DNA from: Variovorax sp. N23
GTDB lineage: Bacteria > Pseudomonadota > Gammaproteobacteria > Burkholderiales > Burkholderiaceae_C
NCBI RefSeq assembly: GCF_025486315.1
Contig: NZ_JAOOPY010000003.1
Coordinates: forward strand, 186,001-250,000
Direction of reading: 5' to 3'
DNA length: 64,000 nucleotides
Part shown: piece after piece, positions 38,321 to 46,151 of the stretch
Layout of the letters: each line of letters starts with the position of its first letter
How positions within the stretch are numbered: the first letter of the stretch is position 1
Translations under genes and position numbers: made by a program
Notes under the pieces: model-generated
Databases searched by the model: none
What the model saw: only the letters and a program-made list of their open reading frames with translations
Told to the model about the DNA's origin: nothing

Positions 38321-39528
38321 CATTCAAGGGCCGAGGCGGGCCCGAAGAACTCGTAGCGCACCTGCCGGTCGGGCACGCCCAGCGTGCGCAGCGAGCGCTG
38401 CACCTGCTGCATGAAGGGCTTGGGTCCGAGGAAATAGGCATCGATGTCGCGCACACCCTCGGCCGCAGCCGGCAGCCATTGCGCCAGGGAGGCGGCGTCG
38501 ATCCGGCCGACGGCATGCGGCGCCACCCCCACGTCGTCGGCGGCCGGCGCCTCGTCGTAGCAATAGAAGCGCTCCAGATGCGGGTGCTTGTGGGCCAGCG
38601 CGTCGATGGCGCGGCGGAAGGCATGCACCTTGTGCGAACGCGCGCAGTGGATGAAGCGCACCGGCCGAGACGGCGTCCGGGCCAGCGCCGTCTCGAGCAT
38701 GGCCAGCGTCGGCGTGATGCCGACGCCGCCGCTGATCAGCACCAGCGGCCGCTCGCCGTCGGCCAGCGTGAAGCCGCCCGATGGCGGGAACAGCTCGACC
38801 ACGCCGCCGACCTCCACCTGGTCATGCAGATGGTTCGACACCCGCCCACCGGGCTCGCGCTTCACGCTGATGCGGTAGCTGCGGCCGTTCGGCGCCGCGG
38901 ACAGCGAGTAGTTGCGGCGCACGTCCTGTCCGTCCACGTCGAGCCGCAGGCCGATGTACTGGCCGGGCGCGAAGTCGAGCACCGGCTGGCCGTCGACCGG
39001 TTCGAGGTAGAAGGACGTGATCTCGGCGCTCTCCGCTTCCTTGCGGGCCACGCGGAAGGCCCGCGCGCCGCGCCAGCCGCCCGGTGCCGCCGCCTTGCGG
39101 TCGTACTCGGCCGCCTCGGCGCCGATCAGGATGTCGGCCAGTTGCCCATAGGCGGCGGCCCAGGCCTCGATCACTGCGTCGGTCGCGACCTCGGCGCCCA
39201 GCACCTCGCGGATCGCGCGCAGCAGGCAGGCGCCCACGATCGGGTAGTGCTCGGGCAGGATCTGCAGCGCCACATGCTTCTGTACGATTTGCGTCGCCAG
39301 GTCGCCCAGTGCCTCGAGCCGGTCGATGTTCTTCGCGTACATGAGCACCCCGTTGGCCAGGGCGCGCGGCTGCTCGCCGCTGACCTGGTTGGCCTGGTTG
39401 AAGAGCGGGCGGACTTCCGGATGCTCGGCCAGCATGATCTTGTAGAAGTGCGTGGTCAGGGCCTCGCCACCGGTCTCCAGCAAGGGGACGGTGGCGGTGA
39501 CGATGGCTTTGTGCGCGGTGCTCAGCAT
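38320..39528 (-). CDS. hmp: Flavohaemoprotein (nitric oxide dioxygenase)
   Basis: 402 residues, full length. The globin domain (1-~140) keeps the residues numbered as in E. coli Hmp: Tyr29, Gln53 and proximal His85 (IVQKHVALQI). The ferredoxin-reductase part has the FAD motif RNYSLSAAP and NAD(P)-binding LISGGVGITPTLAMLE, ending YFLGPKPFMQ and EFFGPAS. It converts NO plus O2 to nitrate in the cytoplasm using NAD(P)H. AAGGAT lies 6 nt before the ATG. A sigma-54 promoter and three NorR sites lie upstream, indicating NO-induced, NorR-dependent expression. Confidence 0.96.
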   Translation of the reverse strand: MLSTAHKAIVTATVPLLETGGEALTTHFYKIMLAEHPEVRPLFNQANQVSGEQPRALANGVLMYAKNIDRLEALGDLATQIVQKHVALQILPEHYPIVGACLLRAIREVLGAEVATDAVIEAWAAAYGQLADILIGAEAAEYDRKAAAPGGWRGARAFRVARKEAESAEITSFYLEPVDGQPVLDFAPGQYIGLRLDVDGQDVRRNYSLSAAPNGRSYRISVKREPGGRVSNHLHDQVEVGGVVELFPPSGGFTLADGERPLVLISGGVGITPTLAMLETALARTPSRPVRFIHCARSHKVHAFRRAIDALAHKHPHLERFYCYDEAPAADDVGVAPHAVGRIDAASLAQWLPAAAEGVRDIDAYFLGPKPFMQQVQRSLRTLGVPDRQVRYEFFGPASALE

Positions 39529-39563
39529 GGAATCCTTGGACGGTGGGAGTAGGGCTTTCTCAG

Positions 39564-39579
39564 TGCAATCGCCGTTCCA
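39564..39579 (-). promoter_or_regulatory. Sigma-54 promoter of hmp
   Basis: On the minus strand TGGAACGGCGATTGCA matches the RpoN consensus TGGCACG-N4-TTGCW at all but one position, with the essential GG and GC ten bases apart. Predicted transcription start is about 25 nt before the hmp ATG. The NorR sites lie some 70-125 bp upstream, a normal enhancer distance. Confidence 0.8.
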
Positions 39580-39620
39580 GCGCGGGTTTTCAGGAGAATC
39601 AAGGACTTAGCGCCGATGGG

Positions 39621-39678
39621 TGTCGTTGTGACATGGTTCGATTCATGTCTGGATGACATCGCCAATGTCCTGATGACA
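39621..39678. promoter_or_regulatory. Three NorR-binding sites (TGTC-N5-GACA)
   Basis: TGTCGTTGTGACA (39621-39633), TGTCTGGATGACA (39646-39658) and TGTCCTGATGACA (39666-39678) each contain the NorR core GT-N7-AC inside a longer dyad. Three tandem sites are what NorR needs to assemble its hexamer. The third overlaps the norR ATG at 39673, so NorR binding should also repress its own gene. Confidence 0.85.
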
Positions 39679-41295
39679 ACAAAACCTTTGCTGCACGCCC
39701 TGATTCCCCTGGTGGGCGACCTCGCCCGCGACCTGCCGGCGGCCGAGCGCTACCGGCGCCTGCTGCACGCCCTGCGCGCGCTCCTGCCCTGCGACGCCGC
39801 CGCGCTGCTGCGGCTCGACGGCGAGGTGCTGGTGCCGCTGGCCGTCGACGGGCTCGGTGCCGACACGATGGGGCGGCGCTTTCGCATCGACCAGCACCCG
39901 CGCTTCGCTGCGTTGCTGCAGGCCGGCGGGCCGCTGCGCTTCCCGGCCGACAGCCCGCTGCCGGACCCCTACGACGGGCTGGTCGACGGGGTGGACGGCC
40001 ACTTGCCGGTGCACGACTGCGTCGGCTGCGCCGTGCACCTGGACGACCGGCCCTGGGGCCTGCTGACGCTCGACGCGCTCGACCCCGACCGATTCTCCGA
40101 GGCCGACCTGGCCACGCTGCAGTCCTTCGGCCATCTCGCCGCCGCCACGGTCAGCGTGGCCGGCCGCATCGCGCAACTCCAGTCCCGCGTCGAGCGCGAG
40201 AGCCTGCGCGCCGAGGGCTTCCGGCAGGCCGCAGCGCCACGCGCCCGCAGCCTGATCGGCCGCAGCCCGGCGCTGCGCGAACTGCTCAAGCAGATCGGGC
40301 TGGTCGCCGGCAGCGACCTGCCGGTGCTCATCCAGGGCGAGACCGGCGTCGGCAAGGAACTGGTCGCCGAGGCGCTGCACGCCGCGTCGTCGCGCGCGGC
40401 GCGGCCGATGATCAGCCTCAACTGCGCCGCGCTGCCCGACACGCTGGTCGAGAGCGAGCTCTTCGGCCATGTGCGCGGCGCCTTCACCGGGGCAGTGGGC
40501 GAGCGGCCCGGCAAGTTCGAGCTGGCCCATGGCGGCACGCTCTTCCTCGACGAGGTCGGCGAACTGGCGCTGCCGGTGCAGGCCAAGCTGCTGCGCGTGC
40601 TGCAGAGCGGGCAGCTGCAGCGGCTGGGCTCCGACCGCGACCACCACGTCGACGTGCGCCTCATCGCGGCGAGCAACCGCAACCTGGCCGACGAGGTGCG
40701 GGCCGGGCGGCTGCGCGCCGACTTTTACCACCGGCTCAGCGTCTATCCCTTGCCGGTGCCACCGCTGCGCGAGCGCGGGCGCGACGTGCTGCTGCTTGCC
40801 GGCTTCTTCCTGGAGGAGAGCCGATCACGCCTCGGGCTGGGCGGGCTGCGGCTCGACGCCGGCGCGCAGGCCGCGCTGCTCGCCTACGACTGGCCGGGCA
40901 ACGTGCGGGAGCTGGAGCATCTGCTCGGCCGCAGCGTGCTGAAGGCGCTGGGGCGCCACGCGCAGCGGCCGCGCATCCTCAGCCTGGAGGCGGTCGACAT
41001 GGACCTGCCGGGCCAGGCCGGTGGCGCGCTGGTCGACGTGGCCGACGATGCCGTCGCCGCGTCGCCGCCGACCGCAGCGTTGCGGCAGGGCGAGGGCCAC
41101 AGCCTGCGCGATGCCGTGCAGGCCTTCGAGCGCACGCTGGTCGTCGACACGCTGGCGGCGCACGACTTCAACGGGGCGGCCGCAGCGCGTGCGCTCGGCA
41201 TCGACCGTGGCAACCTGGTGCGGCTCGCCAGGCGGCTCGGCGTGTCGATGCGGCGGCCCGAGGCACGGGCAGACCTGCCGGTCGGCGGCCGTTGA
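39673..41295 (+). CDS. norR: Nitric oxide-responsive sigma-54 activator NorR/FhpR
   Basis: 540 residues from the ATG at 39673, which gives the usual NorR N-terminus; an upstream TTG/GTG-type extension would cross the operators. GAF sensor (~20-190; [37 protein letters not shown]) that holds a non-haem iron sensing NO in the family. AAA+ domain with Walker A GETGVGKE, the sigma-54 contact loop GAFTGA (within RGAFTGAV), Walker [13 protein letters not shown] and arginine-finger region. C-terminal Fis-type HTH ([25 protein letters not shown]). Divergent from hmp, its probable target. Confidence 0.95.
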   Translation: MTTKPLLHALIPLVGDLARDLPAAERYRRLLHALRALLPCDAAALLRLDGEVLVPLAVDGLGADTMGRRFRIDQHPRFAALLQAGGPLRFPADSPLPDPYDGLVDGVDGHLPVHDCVGCAVHLDDRPWGLLTLDALDPDRFSEADLATLQSFGHLAAATVSVAGRIAQLQSRVERESLRAEGFRQAAAPRARSLIGRSPALRELLKQIGLVAGSDLPVLIQGETGVGKELVAEALHAASSRAARPMISLNCAALPDTLVESELFGHVRGAFTGAVGERPGKFELAHGGTLFLDEVGELALPVQAKLLRVLQSGQLQRLGSDRDHHVDVRLIAASNRNLADEVRAGRLRADFYHRLSVYPLPVPPLRERGRDVLLLAGFFLEESRSRLGLGGLRLDAGAQAALLAYDWPGNVRELEHLLGRSVLKALGRHAQRPRILSLEAVDMDLPGQAGGALVDVADDAVAASPPTAALRQGEGHSLRDAVQAFERTLVVDTLAAHDFNGAAAARALGIDRGNLVRLARRLGVSMRRPEARADLPVGGR

Positions 41296-41316
41296 ACGGC
41301 GCGCCGCCAGGCCGCG

Positions 41317-41922
41317 TCAGGGCGCGGTGCGCCCGAAGGCCGGCACCCGCTGCGCGAAGCCGTCGAGCCACGCCACCAACGCCGGATGCGTCGCGCGCCA
41401 GCTGCCCGCCAGGCGGAAGTCGAGGTAGCCGAGCGCGCAGGCCAGGGTGATCTCGCCGATGCTCGGCCCCGCCGGTCGCGCGACCGGCAGGCGCGCCGAA
41501 AACGCGTCCAGTGCGCGCGACACCTTGCCGCGCTGAAGCTCGAGCCACGATTCGACGTGGTGCTCGGCCGGCCGGTAGCGGCGCTCGTACACCTGCAGCA
41601 GGGCCGCATCGAGGATGCCGTCGGCCAGCGCCTGCTCGCGCAGCACGCCGATGCGCTCGGGGCCGGCGGCAGGAATCAGCAGACTGCGCCCGTCCAGCGC
41701 ATCGAGGTACTCGACGATCACGCGCGAGTCGAACAGCGTTTCGCCATCGTCGAGCAGCAGCGTGGGGATCTTGCCGAGCGGGTTGTGGCGCCGCACCGGG
41801 TCGTCCGGGTTGCTGGTGTCGGCCGTCAGCACCGCGATGCGGTCGGCCATGCCGAGCACGTCGATGGCGATGCGGACCTTGCGGCCGAAGGGCGAGGGGG
41901 GAGAACTGAGGAGGGTGGGCAT
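41317..41922 (-). CDS. Glutathione S-transferase family protein
   Basis: 201 residues. N-terminal thioredoxin-fold GST domain (LLSSPPSPFGRKVRIAIDVLG; NPLGKIPTLLLDDGETLFDSRVIVEYLD with the cis-Pro and glutathione-binding Glu/Asp-Ser pair) and a helical C-terminal domain (GPSIGEITLACALGYLDFRL). The catalytic residue is probably one of the N-terminal serines. Detoxification by glutathione conjugation is the family role; substrate unknown. Converges on norR with a 21-nt gap. Confidence 0.92.
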   Translation of the reverse strand: MPTLLSSPPSPFGRKVRIAIDVLGMADRIAVLTADTSNPDDPVRRHNPLGKIPTLLLDDGETLFDSRVIVEYLDALDGRSLLIPAAGPERIGVLREQALADGILDAALLQVYERRYRPAEHHVESWLELQRGKVSRALDAFSARLPVARPAGPSIGEITLACALGYLDFRLAGSWRATHPALVAWLDGFAQRVPAFGRTAP

Positions 41923-41978
41923 GGGCGGCGATGCGGGATCGGTCAGCGGATCCGGCCGGCCCCGGGAGTCTGGAGGGG

Positions 41979-42052
41979 TGGAGCGGGTGAAGGGAATCGA
42001 ACCCTCGTATGAAGCTTGGGAAGCTGCCGTTCTGCCATTGAACTACACCCGC
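41979..42052 (-). tRNA. tRNA-Gly(CCC)
   Basis: 74 nt including an encoded CCA (41979-41981). The acceptor arms GCGGGTG and CACCCGC pair fully; D arm (TAGTTCAATGGCAGAA), anticodon loop TTCCCAA with anticodon CCC, and T arm (GAGGGTTCGATTCCCTT) are all standard. Very similar to E. coli glyU. It reads CCC-complementary GGG codons. Confidence 0.96.
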
Positions 42053-42066
42053 GGCAGGCATGGATT

Positions 42067-42243
42067 CTAGCCTCCGTCCCGATGGCCGCCCGACGTCGCC
42101 GGCCCGCAGGGGGCGGCTTCGGGCATGTCGATGGCGCCCGACAGGTGCGGGCAATCATCCTGGGTGAGGTTGGCGAGCAGGGCGACTTCGCGAACGGCGC
42201 ACGAGGGGTAGCCGGGGGTGGCGGCGGCGTTCAGCCGATCCAC
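42067..42243 (-). CDS. Possible small Cys-containing protein downstream of the ICMT-like gene
   Basis: 58 codons from a GTG at 42243, overlapping the end of the upstream methyltransferase-like gene by 13 nt. About 50 of 58 third positions are G or C, and the amino-acid make-up is ordinary (CAVREVALLANLTQDDCPHL), so coding is plausible. Three cysteines and two histidines could bind metal. No family recognised and no strong ribosome site. It fills a 178-nt gap before the tRNA. Confidence 0.42.
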   Translation of the reverse strand: MDRLNAAATPGYPSCAVREVALLANLTQDDCPHLSGAIDMPEAAPCGPATSGGHRDGG

Positions 42244-42752
42244 GGCAGGAACCACCGGGTGCCCTGCCGATAGGCTGCATACCCCGGATGCACCTGAAGC
42301 ATCCAGCGCTCTTCGACGACAGCTTTGACGACCAGCACGGCGACCAGTGCAACCATTGCCAGCCAGACGACCCAGGTGGTGCTGGCCCAGGCGCCCGCGC
42401 ATCCACAAGCCATGACGGCGGTGTACATCGGATGGCGGATCCGCCGGTAGGGGCCTTGCTGAACCAGCCGGGCCCCCGCGCGTGGCGAGGGCCTGATGTG
42501 GAAGTTGCCCGGCCGGTTGGCGCAGAGCGCCCACACACCCAGCAGCACGCCCAGTGCGGCGCTGGCCCAGGCCCCGGCCGGGGCCTGGCCTGACAGGAAG
42601 GCCGGCCATGCCAGCCAGGCCAGCAGGGCGATCAGCGTGAACTGCAGCGCGACCAGGACGCTGCCCAGGCGGTTTCTGGCACGGTCGTCGGTGGGCTGCT
42701 GGTTGCCGGTCTGCGCTGGATCGCCGAGCGGTGCGGTGTGCTTGGTGCGCAT
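42231..42752 (-). CDS. Isoprenylcysteine carboxyl methyltransferase-like membrane protein
   Basis: 173 residues. After a hydrophilic start there are about four TM segments (VALQFTLIALLAWLAW; ASAALGVLLGVWAL; ASTTWVVWLAMVALVAVLVV). The hallmark GPYRRIRHPMYTA plus EERWMLQVHPGYAAY and a terminal Pro-Trp form the SAM-binding C-terminus of ICMT/NnrU-like methyltransferases. Substrate unknown in bacteria; membrane location expected. The next co-directional gene (OsmC) is 72 nt upstream. Confidence 0.85.
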   Translation of the reverse strand: MRTKHTAPLGDPAQTGNQQPTDDRARNRLGSVLVALQFTLIALLAWLAWPAFLSGQAPAGAWASAALGVLLGVWALCANRPGNFHIRPSPRAGARLVQQGPYRRIRHPMYTAVMACGCAGAWASTTWVVWLAMVALVAVLVVKAVVEERWMLQVHPGYAAYRQGTRWFLPWIG

Positions 42753-42824
42753 GGTCGTGGGGAGGCGCCGTCAGGAGGGTGTCCGCAGCTTGCGCCGGCG
42801 GATCTTTCGCGCCGACTCAGCCGC

Positions 42825-43274
42825 TCAGGTCTGGTCCCGCAGCGTGAGGCCATCGGCGTCGATGACGGTCACCCGCACGGGCAGTGCCTGACGGACGCTT
42901 TGCGTGACGGTGCAGAACTCCTCGAACTGCCCCAGCGCCCGGTCCAGGTGTTCCAGCGAACTCGCCGCCACACCCAGTCCGACGGTGGCGTGCAGGCGCA
43001 GGATCCGCAGCCGGCCTTCCGGATTGCGCCCCACCTCGGCCTGGACCTCGCAGCGCAGCGGCTCGGGGGCCTGCTTGAACTTGCGCAAGGCGAACAGCAG
43101 CGAGTCGGCCAGGCAATTGCCGACGGCGGCGCACAGCAACTGCGCGGGAGAGGGGCCTTCGCCTTTGCCCAGCGGTGCGGGCTCGTCGGCGATCAGGCCC
43201 GGAATGCCGTTGCCGAAGCTGATCTCGAAGCGATAGTCGGCTTGCTGCTGGAGCGAAACGGAAACGGTCGTCAT
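42825..43274 (-). CDS. OsmC family protein
   Basis: 149 residues, an OsmC/Ohr fold. Cysteines: Cys48 and Cys54 (LLCAAVGNCLADSL) and Cys121 (EFCTVTQSV); the second and last are at the usual peroxidatic/resolving positions of the family (YhfA-like branch). Function is thiol-dependent reduction of organic hydroperoxides or related thiol chemistry. Only 31 nt separate it from the metallo-beta-lactamase gene, so the two probably act together in reactive sulfur or peroxide defence. Confidence 0.9.
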   Translation of the reverse strand: MTTVSVSLQQQADYRFEISFGNGIPGLIADEPAPLGKGEGPSPAQLLCAAVGNCLADSLLFALRKFKQAPEPLRCEVQAEVGRNPEGRLRILRLHATVGLGVAASSLEHLDRALGQFEEFCTVTQSVRQALPVRVTVIDADGLTLRDQT

Positions 43275-43305
43275 GGTGCTGCCTTGGGTGAGTGCGGAGG
43301 GTCGG

Positions 43306-44190
43306 TCAGAGCGCGTTGAGCGGGATTTTCAGGTAGGCCACGCCGTTGTCTTCCTTGGGCGGCAGCTCGCCCGCGCGGATGTTGATCTGCACCGACGGCA
43401 GGATCAGTGTGGGCATTTCCAGGGTGGCGTCCCGCTTCGTGCGCATGGCCACGAACTCGTCTTCGCTCACACCGTCGTGCACGTGGATGTTCGTCGCGCG
43501 TTGTTCGGCCACCGTGGTCTCGAAAGCCACCGGTCGGTCGTTGGGCGGGTAGTCGTGGCACATGAACAGGCGCGTTTCCGGCAGCAGGCTCAGCAGCTTG
43601 CGAATGGAGGCGTAGAGCGCGTGAGCATCGCCGCCGGGGAAGTCGCAGCGCGCGGTGCCCACGTCGGGCATGAACAGCGTGTCGCCCACGAACACGGCGT
43701 CGCCGAAGCGGTAGGCGGCGCAGGCCGGTGTATGGCCGGGCACGAACATCACTTGACCGGCGAGTGCGCCCAACGGGATGACCTCCCCCTCCTGAAACAG
43801 GTGGTCGAACTGCGAGCCGTCCTGCTTGAAGCCGGGCTCCAGGTTGAAGACGCCCTTGAACACCTTCTGCACCTGGGTGATGTGGCCGCCAATGCCGATC
43901 TTTCCGCCCAGTTGGGCCCGCAGGTAGGGCGCGGCCGAGAGGTGGTCGGCGTGGGCATGGGTCTCCAGGATCCATTGCACTTTCAAGCCGTTGGCACGCA
44001 CGTACTCGATCACCTTGTCGGCGGACGTGTGCCGCGTGCGGCCCGACTTCGGGTCGTAGTCGAGCACCGAATCGATGATCGCGCAATCGCTGCCCTGGCC
44101 GCTGTGAACGACGTAGGTCACCGTCCAGGTGGCGGGATCGAACATGCCATGCACTTGACGCTGGGCGGTGGTGGCCGGAAGAGATGTCAT
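43306..44190 (-). CDS. MBL-fold hydrolase, persulfide dioxygenase/Blh-like
   Basis: 294 residues. The metal motif HxHxDH is THAHADHLSA; further ligands lie in FVPGHTPACAAY, FVGDTLF and LFMCHDYPPNDR. The long C-terminal part (ETTVAEQRATNIHV...) matches the Blh/ETHE1-like subgroup acting on glutathione persulfide. Cytoplasmic sulfide detoxification is the likely role. AAAGGAG 7 nt before the ATG is a strong ribosome site. Upstream lies an AT-rich palindromic region. The BigR repressor and rhodanese often found with it are not here. Confidence 0.88.
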   Translation of the reverse strand: MTSLPATTAQRQVHGMFDPATWTVTYVVHSGQGSDCAIIDSVLDYDPKSGRTRHTSADKVIEYVRANGLKVQWILETHAHADHLSAAPYLRAQLGGKIGIGGHITQVQKVFKGVFNLEPGFKQDGSQFDHLFQEGEVIPLGALAGQVMFVPGHTPACAAYRFGDAVFVGDTLFMPDVGTARCDFPGGDAHALYASIRKLLSLLPETRLFMCHDYPPNDRPVAFETTVAEQRATNIHVHDGVSEDEFVAMRTKRDATLEMPTLILPSVQINIRAGELPPKEDNGVAYLKIPLNAL

Positions 44191-44215
44191 GAAGAGGCTC
44201 CTTTAGGTAAATCAT

Positions 44216-44252
44216 AATATATTTACAGATATATTGTCTGTCAATATATTGA
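44216..44252. promoter_or_regulatory. AT-rich inverted repeats upstream of the MBL-fold gene
   Basis: AATATAT-N6-ATATATT (44216-44235) is followed by ATATATTG-N5-CAATATAT (44229-44249), and TCAATATATTGA (44241-44252) is a perfect 12-bp palindrome. They sit 26-62 bp before the MBL start in otherwise GC-rich DNA, so they are likely promoter plus operator. Regulator unknown; compare the site at 49074. Confidence 0.55.
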
Positions 44253-44360
44253 TCCCCTGCGCCCAGCCCGTGTTGTGCCATCTCAATGAACCGCAAGGAA
44301 GTTCGATGAGGACCGCCTGACGACGTCGAGCAGGCTGCGGAGGCCGTCGGTGTCGCGCGA

Positions 44361-45032
44361 TCAGTTGTCGATGACCCGCCGCGCGAAGCGCTCGAGGTAG
44401 TCCATCAGCCGGTTCGCGCCCGCGACGGCGGCCGCCTCGTCGCCGGTGGCGATGCCCTGGGCCAGTTCCATGTGGGCGTCGGCGGCCTCGACGATGTCGC
44501 CCTCGTGCTGGTAGGCATACCAGAAGCGCCGGCACTGCACGATGAGCGGCGACACGCCCATCACCGCCGACTGGTTGCGGCTGGCCCGGTGGTTGACGCG
44601 GTCGAGCTCGTGGTCGGCCGCCATGTAGTCGTCGAGGTGGCCGCGCGCGGCGGCCTTCACCATCTTTTCGGCGCAGCGCACGATCTCCTTGCGCTCCGCC
44701 GCCGTGGCGCGCCGCGCCGAGCAGGAGGCGATGAGGGTTTCGAGCACGCGCCGCGTCTGGATCACGTCGAGGTGGTCGGCCAGATCGATGCTCGACACCA
44801 GCAGGCCGCGCCGCGGCTGCTGGTCGATCAGCCCGAGGGAGGTCATGCGCAACAGCGCCTCGCGCACGGGGGTGCGCCCGAGGCCGGTGCGTTCGGCGAT
44901 CTCGGCCTCGACCACCGGGCTGCCGGGTTCCAGCTGCAGGGTGGCGATGAGCGTCTCGATCGCGTCATAGGCCATGTCGGCGGCGCGCCGCCGGGGCGCA
45001 CTGCCCGAAGAAGACGTAACTGCGGCAGGCAT
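44361..45032 (-). CDS. GntR family regulator (FadR/FCD subgroup)
   Basis: 223 residues from the ATG at 45032. N-terminal winged helix (DAIETLIATLQLEPGSPVVEAEIAERTGLGRTPVREALLRMTSLGLI in separate helices, ~residues 23-70) and a C-terminal FCD helical effector domain with likely metal-binding Asp/His (DDYMAADHELDRVNH; DAHMELAQGI). FCD regulators respond to organic acids. As the last gene after dapA-like and TRAP genes, it probably controls that operon through the AT-rich dyad at 49074-49090. An 83-nt gap separates it from dctP. Confidence 0.92.
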   Translation of the reverse strand: MPAAVTSSSGSAPRRRAADMAYDAIETLIATLQLEPGSPVVEAEIAERTGLGRTPVREALLRMTSLGLIDQQPRRGLLVSSIDLADHLDVIQTRRVLETLIASCSARRATAAERKEIVRCAEKMVKAAARGHLDDYMAADHELDRVNHRASRNQSAVMGVSPLIVQCRRFWYAYQHEGDIVEAADAHMELAQGIATGDEAAAVAGANRLMDYLERFARRVIDN

Positions 45033-45115
45033 CGTGGAATGGGTTTCGCGAAAGGGCACCAGGGCGGGCGCATTCTCCCATCGCCGACGGGAGACTGCGC
45101 CCGCGTCGGCTGCGT

Positions 45116-46111
45116 TCAGAGCGTGGCGCCGATCTTGCGCAGCTCGGCGATGGCCGGCGCCTTGGGCAGCCAGATCTTGTCGAACTCGGCGATGAGTGGC
45201 GCGGGGTTGAAGGCCGTGTCGTTCTTGATCACCAGGTTGGTGGCCTTGAACTTGTCGATCAGGCCGAGCTCGGTGGTCACGATGTCCTTGATCTGCGCGT
45301 CGAGCGACTGCTTCACCAGGTCGGTGATCAGCGCCTTGTCCTTGGCGTCCAGCGTCTGCCAGATGCGGCCCGACACCAGCGGCGCGAAGGGCATGAACAG
45401 CGCGTTCATCGGCAGCATGACCTTCGCGACCTTGTCGAAGCGCGCGTTCCACGAGAACTCGATGTCGGCTTCCAGCCCGTCGACCTGGCCGTTCGACATC
45501 GCGTCGAACACGGCCGGCGTGGGGATCGGCGTCGGTGCGGCGCCGAGCATCTGATAGAAGTCGCGGTAGACCGGCGTCGGGTTGATGCGCAGCTTCATGC
45601 CCTTGAGATCGGTCGGCGTCGAGATGTCTTTAGTGGCGAACACCACGCGCATGCCGGTGATGCCCCAGCCCAGGCCGACGGTGCCGGTCTCGCGCGGCAG
45701 CACGTCGAGCAGCTTGAGCGCGGCGGGCGTGCGCACCAGCGAGGCGACGTTGGTGGTCGAGCGCACCAGGTAGGGCGCGTTGATGGCGGCCACGCTCGAG
45801 ACGCGCGAGCCCAGCTCCGCCGCCTGGATCCAGCCCATGTCGAGCGCACCCGACTGCAGCTGCTGCATCATGGCCGACTCGTTGCCGAGCTGGCCCGAAT
45901 GAAAGACGGTGGCGCTCAGGCGGCCGTCGGTCGCCTTCTTGAGCGACTCGCCGAAAGCCACGGCGGCGCGGTTCCACGAGTGGCCGGCCGGGGTGATGAG
46001 GCCCAGGCGGAATTCCTTGGCCGTGGCGGCGCGCACCATCGGCGCGAAGAGGGCGGACGATGCGGCGGTGCCGGCGGCGGCCTGGACGAACTGGCGACGG
46101 GAGAGGGACAT
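45116..46111 (-). CDS. dctP: TRAP transporter substrate-binding protein (DctP type)
   Basis: 331 residues. Tat-type signal (SRRQFVQAAAGTAA) cleaved near VRAATA. Family blocks: AFGESLKKATDGRLSATVFHSGQLG, LRINPTPVYRDFYQMLGAAPTPIP (includes the conserved Arg that pairs with substrate carboxylate) and VFDAMSNGQVDGLEADI. Periplasmic capture of an organic acid for DctQM. Its ligand is probably the substrate, or a precursor, of the DapA-like enzyme in the same operon. Confidence 0.94.
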   Translation of the reverse strand: MSLSRRQFVQAAAGTAASSALFAPMVRAATAKEFRLGLITPAGHSWNRAAVAFGESLKKATDGRLSATVFHSGQLGNESAMMQQLQSGALDMGWIQAAELGSRVSSVAAINAPYLVRSTTNVASLVRTPAALKLLDVLPRETGTVGLGWGITGMRVVFATKDISTPTDLKGMKLRINPTPVYRDFYQMLGAAPTPIPTPAVFDAMSNGQVDGLEADIEFSWNARFDKVAKVMLPMNALFMPFAPLVSGRIWQTLDAKDKALITDLVKQSLDAQIKDIVTTELGLIDKFKATNLVIKNDTAFNPAPLIAEFDKIWLPKAPAIAELRKIGATL

Positions 46112-46151
46112 GCGAAGCTCCGGTTGAGGTTGAGGGGGACGGCTCGAAGAA

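Noticed and set aside
41979..42052. tRNA-Gly as an attachment site for an integrated island
   Set aside because: No partial copy of the tRNA 3' end and no integrase gene was found in the window.
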